From Candidatus Nitrosopumilus sp. (lineage in GTDB: Archaea > Thermoproteota > Nitrososphaeria > Nitrososphaerales > Nitrosopumilaceae): DNA of 64,000 nt. The position numbers were made by a program, and so were the translations under genes. The first letter of the stretch is position 1, and every line of letters begins with the position of its first letter. Positions 50,708 through 59,227 of this stretch are shown here, in pieces. Below the pieces are notes generated by a model. That model made no database searches. It was given only the letters and a program-made list of their open reading frames with translations, and was not told where the DNA came from. The stretch lies in assembly GCA_003702525.1 (NCBI GenBank), contig REGJ01000003.1, positions 16,093-80,092 on the forward strand, given 5' to 3'.

Positions 50708-50944
50708 TTATTTCACCTTTTTAATTTGAAATGTTATTACATCTCCATCTTTGGACATGTCTAGTAATTCATGACCCTGTCTTGTAACCCATCTAGATAT
50801 ATCATCTTCAGCTGCAGGATCATCAGCTGAAACAGTTAATGTTTCGCCTACTTGCATTCTTTCAATTTCAATTTTTGTTCTAAAGACAGGTTCTGGACAA
50901 AATAATCCAGTTGCATCTAATTTTTTTTCTGTTGATTCGGACAT
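50708..50944 (-). CDS. tusA: TusA-family sulfur carrier
   Basis: The 78-residue product has the family Cys in 'LDATGLFCPEPVFRTKIEIE' and 'LTVSADDPAAEDDISRWVTRQGHELL'. TusA proteins relay persulfide sulfur for tRNA thiolation and cofactor synthesis. It lies 8 bp upstream of the cysteine synthase gene and is likely in one transcript. Confidence 0.93.
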   Translation of the reverse strand: MSESTEKKLDATGLFCPEPVFRTKIEIERMQVGETLTVSADDPAAEDDISRWVTRQGHELLDMSKDGDVITFQIKKVK

Positions 50945-51010
50945 TTACCTAATTGAAAAAGAGCGTTTTGTCATATTAAAATCTATTCGAGTTTTTCAGA
51001 GTCATCTTGC

Positions 51011-51925
51011 TTACAATGCCATTTTGAACATGGTTGCAAGATTTCTATCTTTCATAAAACTTGGATCCTGATTCTGAAAATTGATTTTTTGAGAAATTCT
51101 CTTCATCAGATAAATTGCAATTTTGTAAAAGATGGACCACATGTGACTATTTTGATTTGAATCATAAATTCTCAGTAAAAATGTCAAAAGCCATTTTGCG
51201 TTTGGATAATGTTCAGAAATGTAATCAATTAGATATTCTTTTGAATTATTGATTTTGTATCGTAGATGATCAAGTGTTTCTGCTTGGTGTGCATAACCAG
51301 TTTGAGAAATTTCAATTTTGCCATGTTTCATAGCAAACAAAATGTCATCAAGACTATTTTCAGAGTCAATTACATTAACACACCGTCCAAGAGTGGATAA
51401 AACATGAGAATCACTTCCAGCAACTTGAATCATATTATTATCTAAAGCAAATTCTGTTGCACGTGCATTTGATAAAATATCGACGTTGTTGCTGTTGAAT
51501 ACTTCAACCATATCACATTTTTTAGCACCATCTCGTAATGCATCAAGTAAACTAAATGGATGAGGCGCAGATGAAACGCCACCTTGTTTTCGAACTTCAT
51601 CTATAACTTCATCAAGTGAAAGTCCAGGAGAAATTGCATCATGAATTCCATATGCTAGTACATGAGCACCTGTATCAGTGGTAATTTCTTCAGCAGGGAA
51701 AACATCAATGTTTTTGAATTTTGAGTGATCATTTTTGTATTCTAATAATTGATGGTAACCATCCAAAGTATTGTGATTTGTAACAAAAATTGCATCCAAA
51801 CCTAGATGATATGATCGCTCAAGTTGGTCTCTTATAGAAATATCACAATCGTATGGAGGTTCATCATCACCTACATGAAAATTGGAAAATGAATTATGAC
51901 AATGTAATTCAACATTTATTGGCAT
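51011..51925 (-). CDS. PHP-domain metal-dependent phosphoesterase
   Basis: From the ATG at 51925, the 304-residue product starts MPINVELHCHNSFSNFHV, with metal-binding 'HCHNS', 'FVTNHNTLDGY', 'AEEITTDTGAHVLAYGI', 'PHPFSLLDAL' and 'VAGSDSHVLSTLGR'. These are the PHP motifs of the histidinol-phosphatase/DNA-polymerase-associated superfamily. The substrate could be a phosphate monoester such as histidinol phosphate or a nucleotide. The C-terminal about 70 residues are a lineage-specific helical tail. Confidence 0.88.
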   Translation of the reverse strand: MPINVELHCHNSFSNFHVGDDEPPYDCDISIRDQLERSYHLGLDAIFVTNHNTLDGYHQLLEYKNDHSKFKNIDVFPAEEITTDTGAHVLAYGIHDAISPGLSLDEVIDEVRKQGGVSSAPHPFSLLDALRDGAKKCDMVEVFNSNNVDILSNARATEFALDNNMIQVAGSDSHVLSTLGRCVNVIDSENSLDDILFAMKHGKIEISQTGYAHQAETLDHLRYKINNSKEYLIDYISEHYPNAKWLLTFLLRIYDSNQNSHMWSIFYKIAIYLMKRISQKINFQNQDPSFMKDRNLATMFKMAL

Positions 51926-51979
51926 TTTCAAATGAAATTTTTCATCTTTAGGTAATAATCTTATGGAATCAAATGTAGA

Positions 51980-52705
51980 TTATCTGAAAAGATCTTCATG
52001 TTCTGGACGAATTAATTCATCAGTTCCATGATCACCTTTTTTGAATGAATAGTCTCGAACTATTGCCACAGGAGTTTTCAATGTTTTTCCCATAACTAAT
52101 TCAGATGCTGCAGAGAGTTCATCAGCAATAGCAATTGCAGTAACTCGTAAAGTTTTTCCAAATGTGTCTTGAGTCCCTTCATAGTCAATTATGGGAGAGA
52201 ATCCTGCAATTCCAATTGCACAGTTAGTTTGTCCCATTCTAAACGGACGTCCAAAGGTATCAGATATTACAACAGCAACATCTTTGTTTATTTTTTTAAT
52301 AATTTTTTCACGTATATTTTTTGCAGAGTGGTCAGAATTCAGCGGCAATAATGTTGCAAATCCTTCTTCCACATTACTTTCATCAATCCCCGCATTTGCA
52401 CAGATTATTCCATCATTCGTTTCAACAATCAAAATTCCATTCTTCATACGTATGATACGTTTTGATTCAGATAAAATTAATTCAGTAATTCTAGGATCTT
52501 TTTGATATTGAGAGCTTATTCCTTCAGAAAGCAATGAAGGTTTTACAGTAGACAAATCAACTAGACGTCCTTCTTGTTTCGAAATTATTTTTTGAGCAAT
52601 TACTAAAATATCTCCATCTTCAATTTGGCTTGAAGACATGATCAATTCTGAAATATCATCAGAAGGTTCAATTTCTTTTTCTATATGTACAGGTAGAATT
52701 TGCAA
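51980..52705 (-). CDS. cofE: Coenzyme F420-0:L-glutamate ligase
   Basis: It adds gamma-linked Glu to F420-0. The 241-residue product has 'DGDILVIAQKIISKQEGR', 'IVETNDGIICANAGIDESNV', and 'VAVVISDTFGRPFRMGQTNCAIGIAGFSPIIDYEG', matching CofE. F420 synthesis is widespread in Thaumarchaeota. The start is TTG. It is on the same strand as the SerB-like gene upstream. Confidence 0.94.
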   Translation of the reverse strand: MQILPVHIEKEIEPSDDISELIMSSSQIEDGDILVIAQKIISKQEGRLVDLSTVKPSLLSEGISSQYQKDPRITELILSESKRIIRMKNGILIVETNDGIICANAGIDESNVEEGFATLLPLNSDHSAKNIREKIIKKINKDVAVVISDTFGRPFRMGQTNCAIGIAGFSPIIDYEGTQDTFGKTLRVTAIAIADELSAASELVMGKTLKTPVAIVRDYSFKKGDHGTDELIRPEHEDLFR

Positions 52706-52739
52706 TTATAATGTGTGGGAGTATGGACTAAAAAATTGT

Positions 52740-53408
52740 TTATGCTGGTGCTGGAGCTTCTAATTCTAATTTGTAGTGTTTGTTAATGATATCCAAAATT
52801 TTGGAAAGATCTTTTTCCTCCAAAGTCGTGGTTGCCAAATCTTTTACCAAATCTTGTGCACGATATGCAATTCCCAATCCACAGATATCAAATAATTTGA
52901 CATCATTTGCTCCATCGACAACACAGACGATATTTTCTTTCTGTTCTCCCCATTCTTCAATTTTGACTCTTGCAGATTTTGATTTATCTGAATCTACATT
53001 GATCTTTACACCGTCTAATTTACCATCTTTGAAAATCAATTCATTAGAATAGACATAATCTAATCCTAATTCTTCTTTTAGTCTGTCCATCATCAGAGTA
53101 AATCCACCTGAAACAGCCATCAATTTCCAACCAGCAGATTTTAGAGCACGACATGCTTCTTTTGCACCAGTCATGATTGGCAATCCATCAGAAACTTCTT
53201 GACATGTTTTTTCATCGAGTCCTTTTAGAGCAGCAACTCTAGTTTGAAGTCCTTCTTCCCAGTTGATTTTTCCTTGAATTCCTTGTTTTGTGATTTCCCA
53301 AATTTCATCTTGCTTGTTGAGTTTTTCTGCAAGGATTGGAAGGTATTCTTCATCATACAAAACACCTTCAACATCAAAAATTACTAACAATTGATTTCTA
53401 TTTTGCAA
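52740..53408 (-). CDS. HAD-IB phosphatase, SerB-like
   Basis: The 222-residue product has the HAD motif I 'LVIFDVEGVLYDE', motif II 'LMAVSGGFTLMMDRLKEELGLDYVYSNEL', and motif III/IV 'ENIVCVVDGANDVKLF'. These and the cap length match phosphoserine phosphatase-type HAD-IB enzymes. The usual second Asp of motif I (DxD) is Glu14 here, which is unusual; the family can tolerate it. The start is TTG. It could make serine or act on another phosphate ester. Confidence 0.8.
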   Translation of the reverse strand: MQNRNQLLVIFDVEGVLYDEEYLPILAEKLNKQDEIWEITKQGIQGKINWEEGLQTRVAALKGLDEKTCQEVSDGLPIMTGAKEACRALKSAGWKLMAVSGGFTLMMDRLKEELGLDYVYSNELIFKDGKLDGVKINVDSDKSKSARVKIEEWGEQKENIVCVVDGANDVKLFDICGLGIAYRAQDLVKDLATTTLEEKDLSKILDIINKHYKLELEAPAPA

Positions 53409-53599
53409 AAATTTGCTAATTATATTAAAGTTGGGTGAAAGGTTTTAGACAATATACACCCGATCCGAATGATTTTCGAGAATATTTTTGCATTTTAAAA
53501 AAGGCATTTTTTCTCTTAGTGTGATTATACAGAGCGAACGTAGTTTTTAGGAGTAACAAAAAACGCTAGTAATAAATCACCGAAGTTAATGGTATAGTT

Positions 53600-53884
53600 A
53601 TGGGCGAATTAGAACACAAATACGAAGTGGACATCAAAGAAAGAGAAGGAAGACAAAAACTACCAGATAATGTTAAAGCAGAATTAAAAGCATCAGGAAT
53701 GATGGACGATAAAGGAAAATTGAAGTTAAAAGGTGTCAGTCCAAAAATGCTCAAAAGAATGAAACAAGAATTTGTAGAATGTCCAGTTTTGAAGGATGAT
53801 ATACATTTTATCCAATGTTTTGTATGTCCAAATTTCCAAAGTAGAGTTACAGGGCAAGTACTTTGTAAAGGCGACAAATTATAA
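53600..53884 (+). CDS. Conserved hypothetical Cys-containing protein (94 aa)
   Basis: The 94-residue product starts MGELEHKYEVDIKEREGRQK, with a Lys-rich helical half and a C-terminal half holding 'ECPVLKDDIHFIQCFVCPNFQSR' and 'VLCKG'. Four Cys are spaced so that they could bind zinc or a metal cluster. No family is recognised. It lies 53 bp upstream of proS. Confidence 0.6.
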   Translation: MGELEHKYEVDIKEREGRQKLPDNVKAELKASGMMDDKGKLKLKGVSPKMLKRMKQEFVECPVLKDDIHFIQCFVCPNFQSRVTGQVLCKGDKL

Positions 53885-53937
53885 TCAAAAATTTCTCACG
53901 AAAGGCTCATTAGTTATTTTATTCTGATAAATTCAGT

Positions 53938-55380
53938 TTGAGTAAAGAAGACGTTGGAATTACAGTTTCAAAAAATGATGATTTTAGTGAGTGGTATACT
54001 CAAGTTGTACTTAAAGCCAAATTAGCAGATTACGCACCAGTTAAAGGATTAATTGTGCTCAGACCAGATGGATACTCCATTTGGGAATCATTGAAAACCA
54101 CATTTGATAAAAAATTTGCAAAAAATGGAATCAGAAATGGGTTTCTTCCAGTATTAATTCCTGAGTCATTATTAGGAAAAGAACAAAAACACTTTGCAGG
54201 TTTCAATCCAGAAGTATTTTGGGTAACACATTCAGGAACAAATGAAGTTGGAGATAGATTAGCATTAAGACCAACATCCGAGACATTAGCATATACACTA
54301 TATTCAAAATGGATTCAAAGTTGGAGAGATTTACCTCTAAAGATCAATTTTTGGAATACCGCACTACGTGCAGAAATTAAAGCAACCAAACCGTTCCTTA
54401 GAACATCAGAATTCTTGTGGCAAGAAGGACATACAGTACATGTAACACAAGAGGAAGCAGAAGAAGAAGTAATGAAGATTTTAGAAATTTACAAGAATAC
54501 TGTTGAGGAAGAATTAGCAATTCCTGTAACTACTGGAAAGAAAAGCGAGAAAGAAAAGTTTGTTGGTGCAGTGTACACAACTACAATGGAATCAATCATG
54601 CCAGATGGTAAGGCATTACAAATGGGAACATCACATTTTTTGGGACAGAATTTCTCAAAACCATTTGAAGTAAAATTTGCAGATAAGGATAATGTAGAAC
54701 ATTTTGCATGGCAAACATCTTGGGGGGTATCATGGAGATTAATTGGTGCAATGATTATGGCTCACGGAGATGATCAAGGTCTTGTTTTACCACCTAAAGT
54801 TGCACCAACACAAGTAGTGATTGTTCCAATTTACAGAAATGATGAAGGAAGAGACAAAGTATTACCAAAAGTAAAAGAAATCCAAGAAAGTTTAGAGTCA
54901 CAAGATATTCGAGTTCAGGTAGATGATAGACAAGGATTATCGCCAGGTTACAAATTCAATGACTGGGAGATGAAAGGAGTACCTATACGCATAGAAATTG
55001 GACCTAAAGATATTGAAAAACAAAGCATAGTTGTGGCAAAAAGATACAATCGTGAAAAAATTAATCTTGAGTTTAGTCAAATTGAAAAAATTGTTTCGGT
55101 ATTAGATGAAATACAAAAAAACATGTTAGAAAATGCAAGAAAACAAGCAAAAGAAAATACAAAAAATATTTTAGATTATACAGAATTTAAATCAAAAATC
55201 GAAGAGGGAGGATTCTTCAATGCACCTTGGTGTGGAAAACTAGAATGTGAAGAGAAGATAAAAGAAGATACGGGTGCAGACATACGAGTAATTCCATTTG
55301 GAAGTGAAGATACTAATTCAAAATGCATGTATTGTAAAGAACAAAGTAAATCAATCCCAATTTTTGCTAGAGGGTACTAA
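53938..55380 (+). CDS. proS: Prolyl-tRNA synthetase, archaeal type
   Basis: It charges tRNA-Pro. The 480-residue product is a class II synthetase of the archaeal/eukaryotic ProRS group: motif 2 'LALRPTSETLAYTLYSKW' and 'FLRTSEFLWQEGHTVHVT', motif 3 near 'ISAWQTSWGVSWRLIG'-like 'FAWQTSWGVSWRLIGAMI', and the C-terminal zinc-binding domain ('APWCGKLECEEKI', 'SKCMYCKEQ'). The editing domain of bacterial ProRS is absent, as expected. The start is TTG, close to the upstream Cys-containing gene. Confidence 0.95.
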   Translation: MSKEDVGITVSKNDDFSEWYTQVVLKAKLADYAPVKGLIVLRPDGYSIWESLKTTFDKKFAKNGIRNGFLPVLIPESLLGKEQKHFAGFNPEVFWVTHSGTNEVGDRLALRPTSETLAYTLYSKWIQSWRDLPLKINFWNTALRAEIKATKPFLRTSEFLWQEGHTVHVTQEEAEEEVMKILEIYKNTVEEELAIPVTTGKKSEKEKFVGAVYTTTMESIMPDGKALQMGTSHFLGQNFSKPFEVKFADKDNVEHFAWQTSWGVSWRLIGAMIMAHGDDQGLVLPPKVAPTQVVIVPIYRNDEGRDKVLPKVKEIQESLESQDIRVQVDDRQGLSPGYKFNDWEMKGVPIRIEIGPKDIEKQSIVVAKRYNREKINLEFSQIEKIVSVLDEIQKNMLENARKQAKENTKNILDYTEFKSKIEEGGFFNAPWCGKLECEEKIKEDTGADIRVIPFGSEDTNSKCMYCKEQSKSIPIFARGY

Positions 55381-55739
55381 GGACTTTCAATAGAGCAGAT
55401 ATTCATTATTTTACGTGCAGTTTGATCAATATCCACATCAGGTTCTGCAGAAATAAAAAGAACCATGTTATCTAATGAAAAAGTAAATGTTACAACTTTT
55501 TTTCTTCTTGCAGCCGCATAACTTACAGATCCTAAATTATCATCAAAATCTTGTCTTGTTCTAATTCTTAGTACAGCTTCAATGAACATTTTTTTTCGTT
55601 CATCATCATTTTTGAGTGGTTTAACATTATCACGAAAGGATCCAACAACCAAATTTCCCATCATATCTAAAAATCCTGCAAAACGAATTTCAGGTTCTTT
55701 AAGTAATTGTTCACACTTTACAGATAAATCATCAGGCAT
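55377..55739 (-). CDS. DUF6659-like protein
   Basis: From the ATG at 55739 (MPDDLSVKCEQLLKEP) the 120-residue product has a Roadblock-like alpha/beta pattern ('IRFAGFLDMMGNLVVGSFRDNV', 'AVLRIRTRQDFDDNLGSVSYAAARR', 'VVTFTFSLDNMVLFISAEPDVDI'). The name is tentative. It overlaps the proS stop by 4 bp on the opposite strand. Function is unknown. Confidence 0.55.
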   Translation of the reverse strand: MPDDLSVKCEQLLKEPEIRFAGFLDMMGNLVVGSFRDNVKPLKNDDERKKMFIEAVLRIRTRQDFDDNLGSVSYAAARRKKVVTFTFSLDNMVLFISAEPDVDIDQTARKIMNICSIESP

Positions 55740-55835
55740 GTTTTTTGAAAATAAAGTCAAGATAAAAAGAATTTTCAAATTTTCACTAATGATATCATGG
55801 TCAAATATAATAGTGGAAAAAAATGATTAACAGTT

Positions 55836-57146
55836 GTGACTAGCAATCCACAATTAGAAGAAAAAAAGCCACTCTTAGAACAATTCAGAGAGACTAGAAA
55901 TCGAACTTTGGAGTTGGTGAAAACTCTAGAAAAAGATGATTTTGTAGTACAAACTGCTTTTTTCATGAGCCCACCAAAATGGCATGTAGGACATGTTAGT
56001 TGGATTTACGAAGCAATCATGAGTAAATTAGACAAAAATTATGAGTTTTATTCAAAAGAATTTTCAGAATATCTAAATTCCTATTATCAACAATTCGGGA
56101 TTCCACATGATAAAGGATTACGAGGAGTAATTTCCAGACCCACTGTTGATCAGATTTTTCAATATTTCAATACAATCAATCAAAGAGTAGAGAAATTTAT
56201 CGAAACAGAGTCTTTAGATGAAAATGCAGTCAGATTAATCACAATGGGATTTCATCATGAATGTCAACATCAAGAATTGTTAGTGTATGATTTACAACAT
56301 CTTCTTGCAGAACAATACAGACCAGTTAAGAAAAATCAAATTCAAAAACAAGAGAGTGCTAAGCAAAGAACTGTTGAGATGAAAGGAGGATTATACATTA
56401 TGGGGTTCAATGGAAAAGAATTCTGTTATGATATTGAACTTCCAGAGCACAAAGTGTATTTGAATGATTACAAGATAGATGTTTTTCCAATTACAAATAA
56501 GCAATATCTACAATTCATTGAAGATGGAGGATATGAAACATACAAGTATTGGTTATCAGACGGATGGGAAAAAGTAAAAACTAACAAATGGAATGCACCA
56601 ATGTATTGGGAAAAAGCAGATGATAAATGGCATGTTAGAGACTTTTTAGGAATTAGAGAAATTAATCCAAATGAACCAGTATGTCATGTTAGTTTCTATG
56701 AAGCTGATGCATATTGTAAGTGGGCAGGAAAAAGATTACCAACAGAAGCAGAATGGGAAAAAGCTGCTTGTTGGAATGAATCAAAACAAGAAAAAACGGT
56801 ATTCCCATGGGGAAATGAACAGCCTACTGAGAACAAATGCAATCTCCTTGAATCATATCATTGGGGATGTACAGAGATTGGGACATATTCAGAGGGAGTT
56901 AGTCCTTCAGGTTGTCATCAAATGATAGGGGATGTGTGGGAATGGACATCATCAGAATTTACAGGTTATCCAGGCTTCAAAACAGGATTTGACGAGTATA
57001 ACGATAAATGGTTTACAAATCAAAAAGTTTTGAGAGGAGGTTCATTTGGAACACCAAAAATGTCAATTCGTGGAAGTTATAGGAATTTCTTTAGATTAGA
57101 TGAAAGATGGTTATTTTCAGGTTTTAGGTGTGCTGAAGATATCTAA
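55836..57146 (+). CDS. egtB: Ergothioneine biosynthesis sulfoxide synthase EgtB
   Basis: It couples cysteine or gamma-glutamyl-cysteine to trimethylhistidine with O2 and iron. The 436-residue product has an N-terminal DinB-like helical bundle with iron ligands His50 (in 'WHVGHVSW'), His141 and His145 ('HHECQHQEL'), spaced as in characterised EgtB. It is followed by the C-terminal FGE-sulfatase domain ('GGLYIMGFNGKEFCYD', 'PVCHVSFYEADAYCKWAGKRLPTEAEWEKAA', 'VLRGGSFGTPKMSIRGSYRNFF'). The start is GTG. The stop overlaps the convergent egtD by 4 bp. Confidence 0.93.
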   Translation: MTSNPQLEEKKPLLEQFRETRNRTLELVKTLEKDDFVVQTAFFMSPPKWHVGHVSWIYEAIMSKLDKNYEFYSKEFSEYLNSYYQQFGIPHDKGLRGVISRPTVDQIFQYFNTINQRVEKFIETESLDENAVRLITMGFHHECQHQELLVYDLQHLLAEQYRPVKKNQIQKQESAKQRTVEMKGGLYIMGFNGKEFCYDIELPEHKVYLNDYKIDVFPITNKQYLQFIEDGGYETYKYWLSDGWEKVKTNKWNAPMYWEKADDKWHVRDFLGIREINPNEPVCHVSFYEADAYCKWAGKRLPTEAEWEKAACWNESKQEKTVFPWGNEQPTENKCNLLESYHWGCTEIGTYSEGVSPSGCHQMIGDVWEWTSSEFTGYPGFKTGFDEYNDKWFTNQKVLRGGSFGTPKMSIRGSYRNFFRLDERWLFSGFRCAEDI

Positions 57147-58165
57147 TTTTTAGATACAAGAGTTAATGAAAAGTATTTTTTTTCATCAAACCACGTATGT
57201 TTTAATTCAAATCCAACATCATCAAGTAAATCATGAATTTGAGATAGACGGTATTTGTGAGAGTATTCAGTATGAATCAACTCATCTTTTTGCAATTTTA
57301 ACTCCAAGTCAGATTTTGATATAATGATTGACTGATCAACCAAAGATTTCAAATACATCTCAATTCGTTGATCTTTTTCATTGTAAATAGAATGATGTGA
57401 AAAGTTATTGAGATTAAAATCGGCATCAAGTTCATCATTAATTCTAGATAAAACATTAAGATTGAATTTGGCAGTTACACCTTCAGAATCATCATAAGCT
57501 GATTCAAGGATTACTTTGTCTTTTACAAGATCAAGTCCAATCAAAAATAGATCACCAGGTTTCATAGTTGCATAAATTTTTTCCAAAAATTTGTAACCAT
57601 CAATTGGTGAAAAATTACCAAAACTAGAACCCAAAAAAATTATGAGATTGTTTTTGTCATCATATGTTTTTAAAAATTCTAAACCGCCTTCATAGGTATC
57701 AATAATGCCAGTAATTGAGAGATTTTTGTAATCATTTAGAAGTTCTTCAGAACTTTCTGTAAGAATTTCAGAAATATCTATTGGGAAATATTCAGTAGTT
57801 TTTTGAGAGGATGTCAAAAAATCCAAAATCAACCTAGTCTTTGTAGAAGAACCACTGCCCAACTCTACTAATCTAAAGTCTACATCCAAAAAGGAATCTA
57901 ATTCACTTTGTAATCTTTTGAGAATAGAAATTTCGGTTCTTGTAGGGTAATATTCAGGTACAGCGCAGATTTTCTCGAATAAATCAGAGCCTTTTTTGTC
58001 ATAGAAAAACTTGGGATGGATAGACTTTGAACCAGTTCCCAGGCTTGAAGAAATTTCTTCTGAGAATGTTTTTTCAATTTTTGTAGCATGAGGTTTGAAA
58101 TATTGTAATCTTGAATCAACAACAAATTTTTTGTATTCTTTGTTTTTTTGAAAAGAGTTATTCAA
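57143..58165 (-). CDS. egtD: L-histidine N-alpha-methyltransferase EgtD
   Basis: It trimethylates histidine with SAM, the first step to ergothioneine. The 340-residue product has the DUF2260/EgtD pattern: 'SIHPKFFYDKKGSDLFEKICAVPEYYPTRTEISIL', SAM motif 'VELGSGSSTKTRLILD', 'YFPIDISEILTES', 'LIIFLGSSFGNFSP' and the end 'HTEYSHKYRLSQIHDLL...HTWFDEKKYFSLTL'. The start is TTG. It faces egtB tail to tail, so the two are not one operon but can be regulated together. Confidence 0.92.
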   Translation of the reverse strand: MNNSFQKNKEYKKFVVDSRLQYFKPHATKIEKTFSEEISSSLGTGSKSIHPKFFYDKKGSDLFEKICAVPEYYPTRTEISILKRLQSELDSFLDVDFRLVELGSGSSTKTRLILDFLTSSQKTTEYFPIDISEILTESSEELLNDYKNLSITGIIDTYEGGLEFLKTYDDKNNLIIFLGSSFGNFSPIDGYKFLEKIYATMKPGDLFLIGLDLVKDKVILESAYDDSEGVTAKFNLNVLSRINDELDADFNLNNFSHHSIYNEKDQRIEMYLKSLVDQSIIISKSDLELKLQKDELIHTEYSHKYRLSQIHDLLDDVGFELKHTWFDEKKYFSLTLVSKN

Positions 58166-58258
58166 GTATTAAAATCACCAAAATAGGGCATAAAAGCCTT
58201 AACCTAATTCTTTACGCACAAACTATATCTCTTGATATACTTCTAAATTCAACGATAT

Positions 58259-59227
58259 TTGTTGGGTGAAATTCTTAGAATAGAAAATTTGAAAAAATAT
58301 TTTACAAAAAAAGGAATGTTTGGTAAACAATCAGATACAGTAAGGGCAACTGATGGTATTTCTTTTTCTGTAAAAAAAGGAGAGGTGTTTGTGTTAGCTG
58401 GGGAATCAGGTTCAGGTAAATCAACAATTGCAAAATTAATTTTAAGATCAATACAACCAGACTCTGGAAAAATATTTTTTGAAAATCAAGAAATCAATAA
58501 CAATCCAGAGAATTTACAAAAAATTAGAATGGGATGTCAAATGATTCATCAAGATCCATATGATTCAATAAATCCAAGAATGAAAATTGGAGACATTGTT
58601 TCAGAACCATTAGAAGTTCACAATGTAGGAGACAAGGGTGAAAGAAAAAAAAGAGTAATTGAAGTACTTCACGAAGTCAAGTTAGAACCTGCTGAAGAAA
58701 TTATTAAAAAATATCCACATATGTTATCAGGAGGACAAAGACAAAGAGTTGTTTTAGCAAGAGCATTGTCATTAAAACCCAAAGTCATTTTAGCAGACGA
58801 ACCAGTTTCAATGCTTGATGTGTCAATAAGAGCTGAAATGCTAGAATTGATGCACGAATTACAAAAAAAATACAACATATCATTCATCTATATTACACAT
58901 GATTTAGCAACTGCAAGATACTTTGGTCAAAGAATTGGGATTTTGTATCTAGGAAAAATTGTAGAAATAGGACCAATTGATCAGGTTTTGCTTAGTCCCA
59001 AGCACCCATACACACAGGCGTTAATTGATGCAATATCAGAACCAAACCCAGACAATTTACACAAAGAAAAGGAAATCAGAATTAATGAGCCATCGGATAT
59101 GGATATTCTACAAGGCTGTAGATTCAGAAATAGGTGTCCATATGTCATAGATGAATGTAAAACAGAGCCAGATTTAGAGAGAATAAGTGATGAACATTAT
59201 TCTGCTTGTCACGTAAAAATCAACTAA
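58259..59227 (+). CDS. Oligopeptide/dipeptide ABC transporter ATPase (OppF/DppF type)
   Basis: The 322-residue product has Walker A 'GESGSGKST' at about 49-57, the Q-loop, signature 'LSGGQRQR' and Walker B 'VILADEP', then an oligopeptide-type C-terminal domain with Cys ('CRFRNRCPYVIDECKTEP', 'HYSACH') that may bind iron-sulfur. This class energises peptide importers. The DppB/DppC permeases at 9-11.5 kb are the only matching membrane subunits in this window, and an OppD-like second ATPase is not here. The start is TTG. Confidence 0.92.
   Translation: MLGEILRIENLKKYFTKKGMFGKQSDTVRATDGISFSVKKGEVFVLAGESGSGKSTIAKLILRSIQPDSGKIFFENQEINNNPENLQKIRMGCQMIHQDPYDSINPRMKIGDIVSEPLEVHNVGDKGERKKRVIEVLHEVKLEPAEEIIKKYPHMLSGGQRQRVVLARALSLKPKVILADEPVSMLDVSIRAEMLELMHELQKKYNISFIYITHDLATARYFGQRIGILYLGKIVEIGPIDQVLLSPKHPYTQALIDAISEPNPDNLHKEKEIRINEPSDMDILQGCRFRNRCPYVIDECKTEPDLERISDEHYSACHVKIN

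Noticed and set aside
53440-53599. Possible RNA or regulatory element upstream of 53600
   Set aside because: Only weak pairings (AGC/GCT with GTTTTT/AAAAAC) were found, with no clear TATA spacing. I see nothing firm in this about 190-bp gap.
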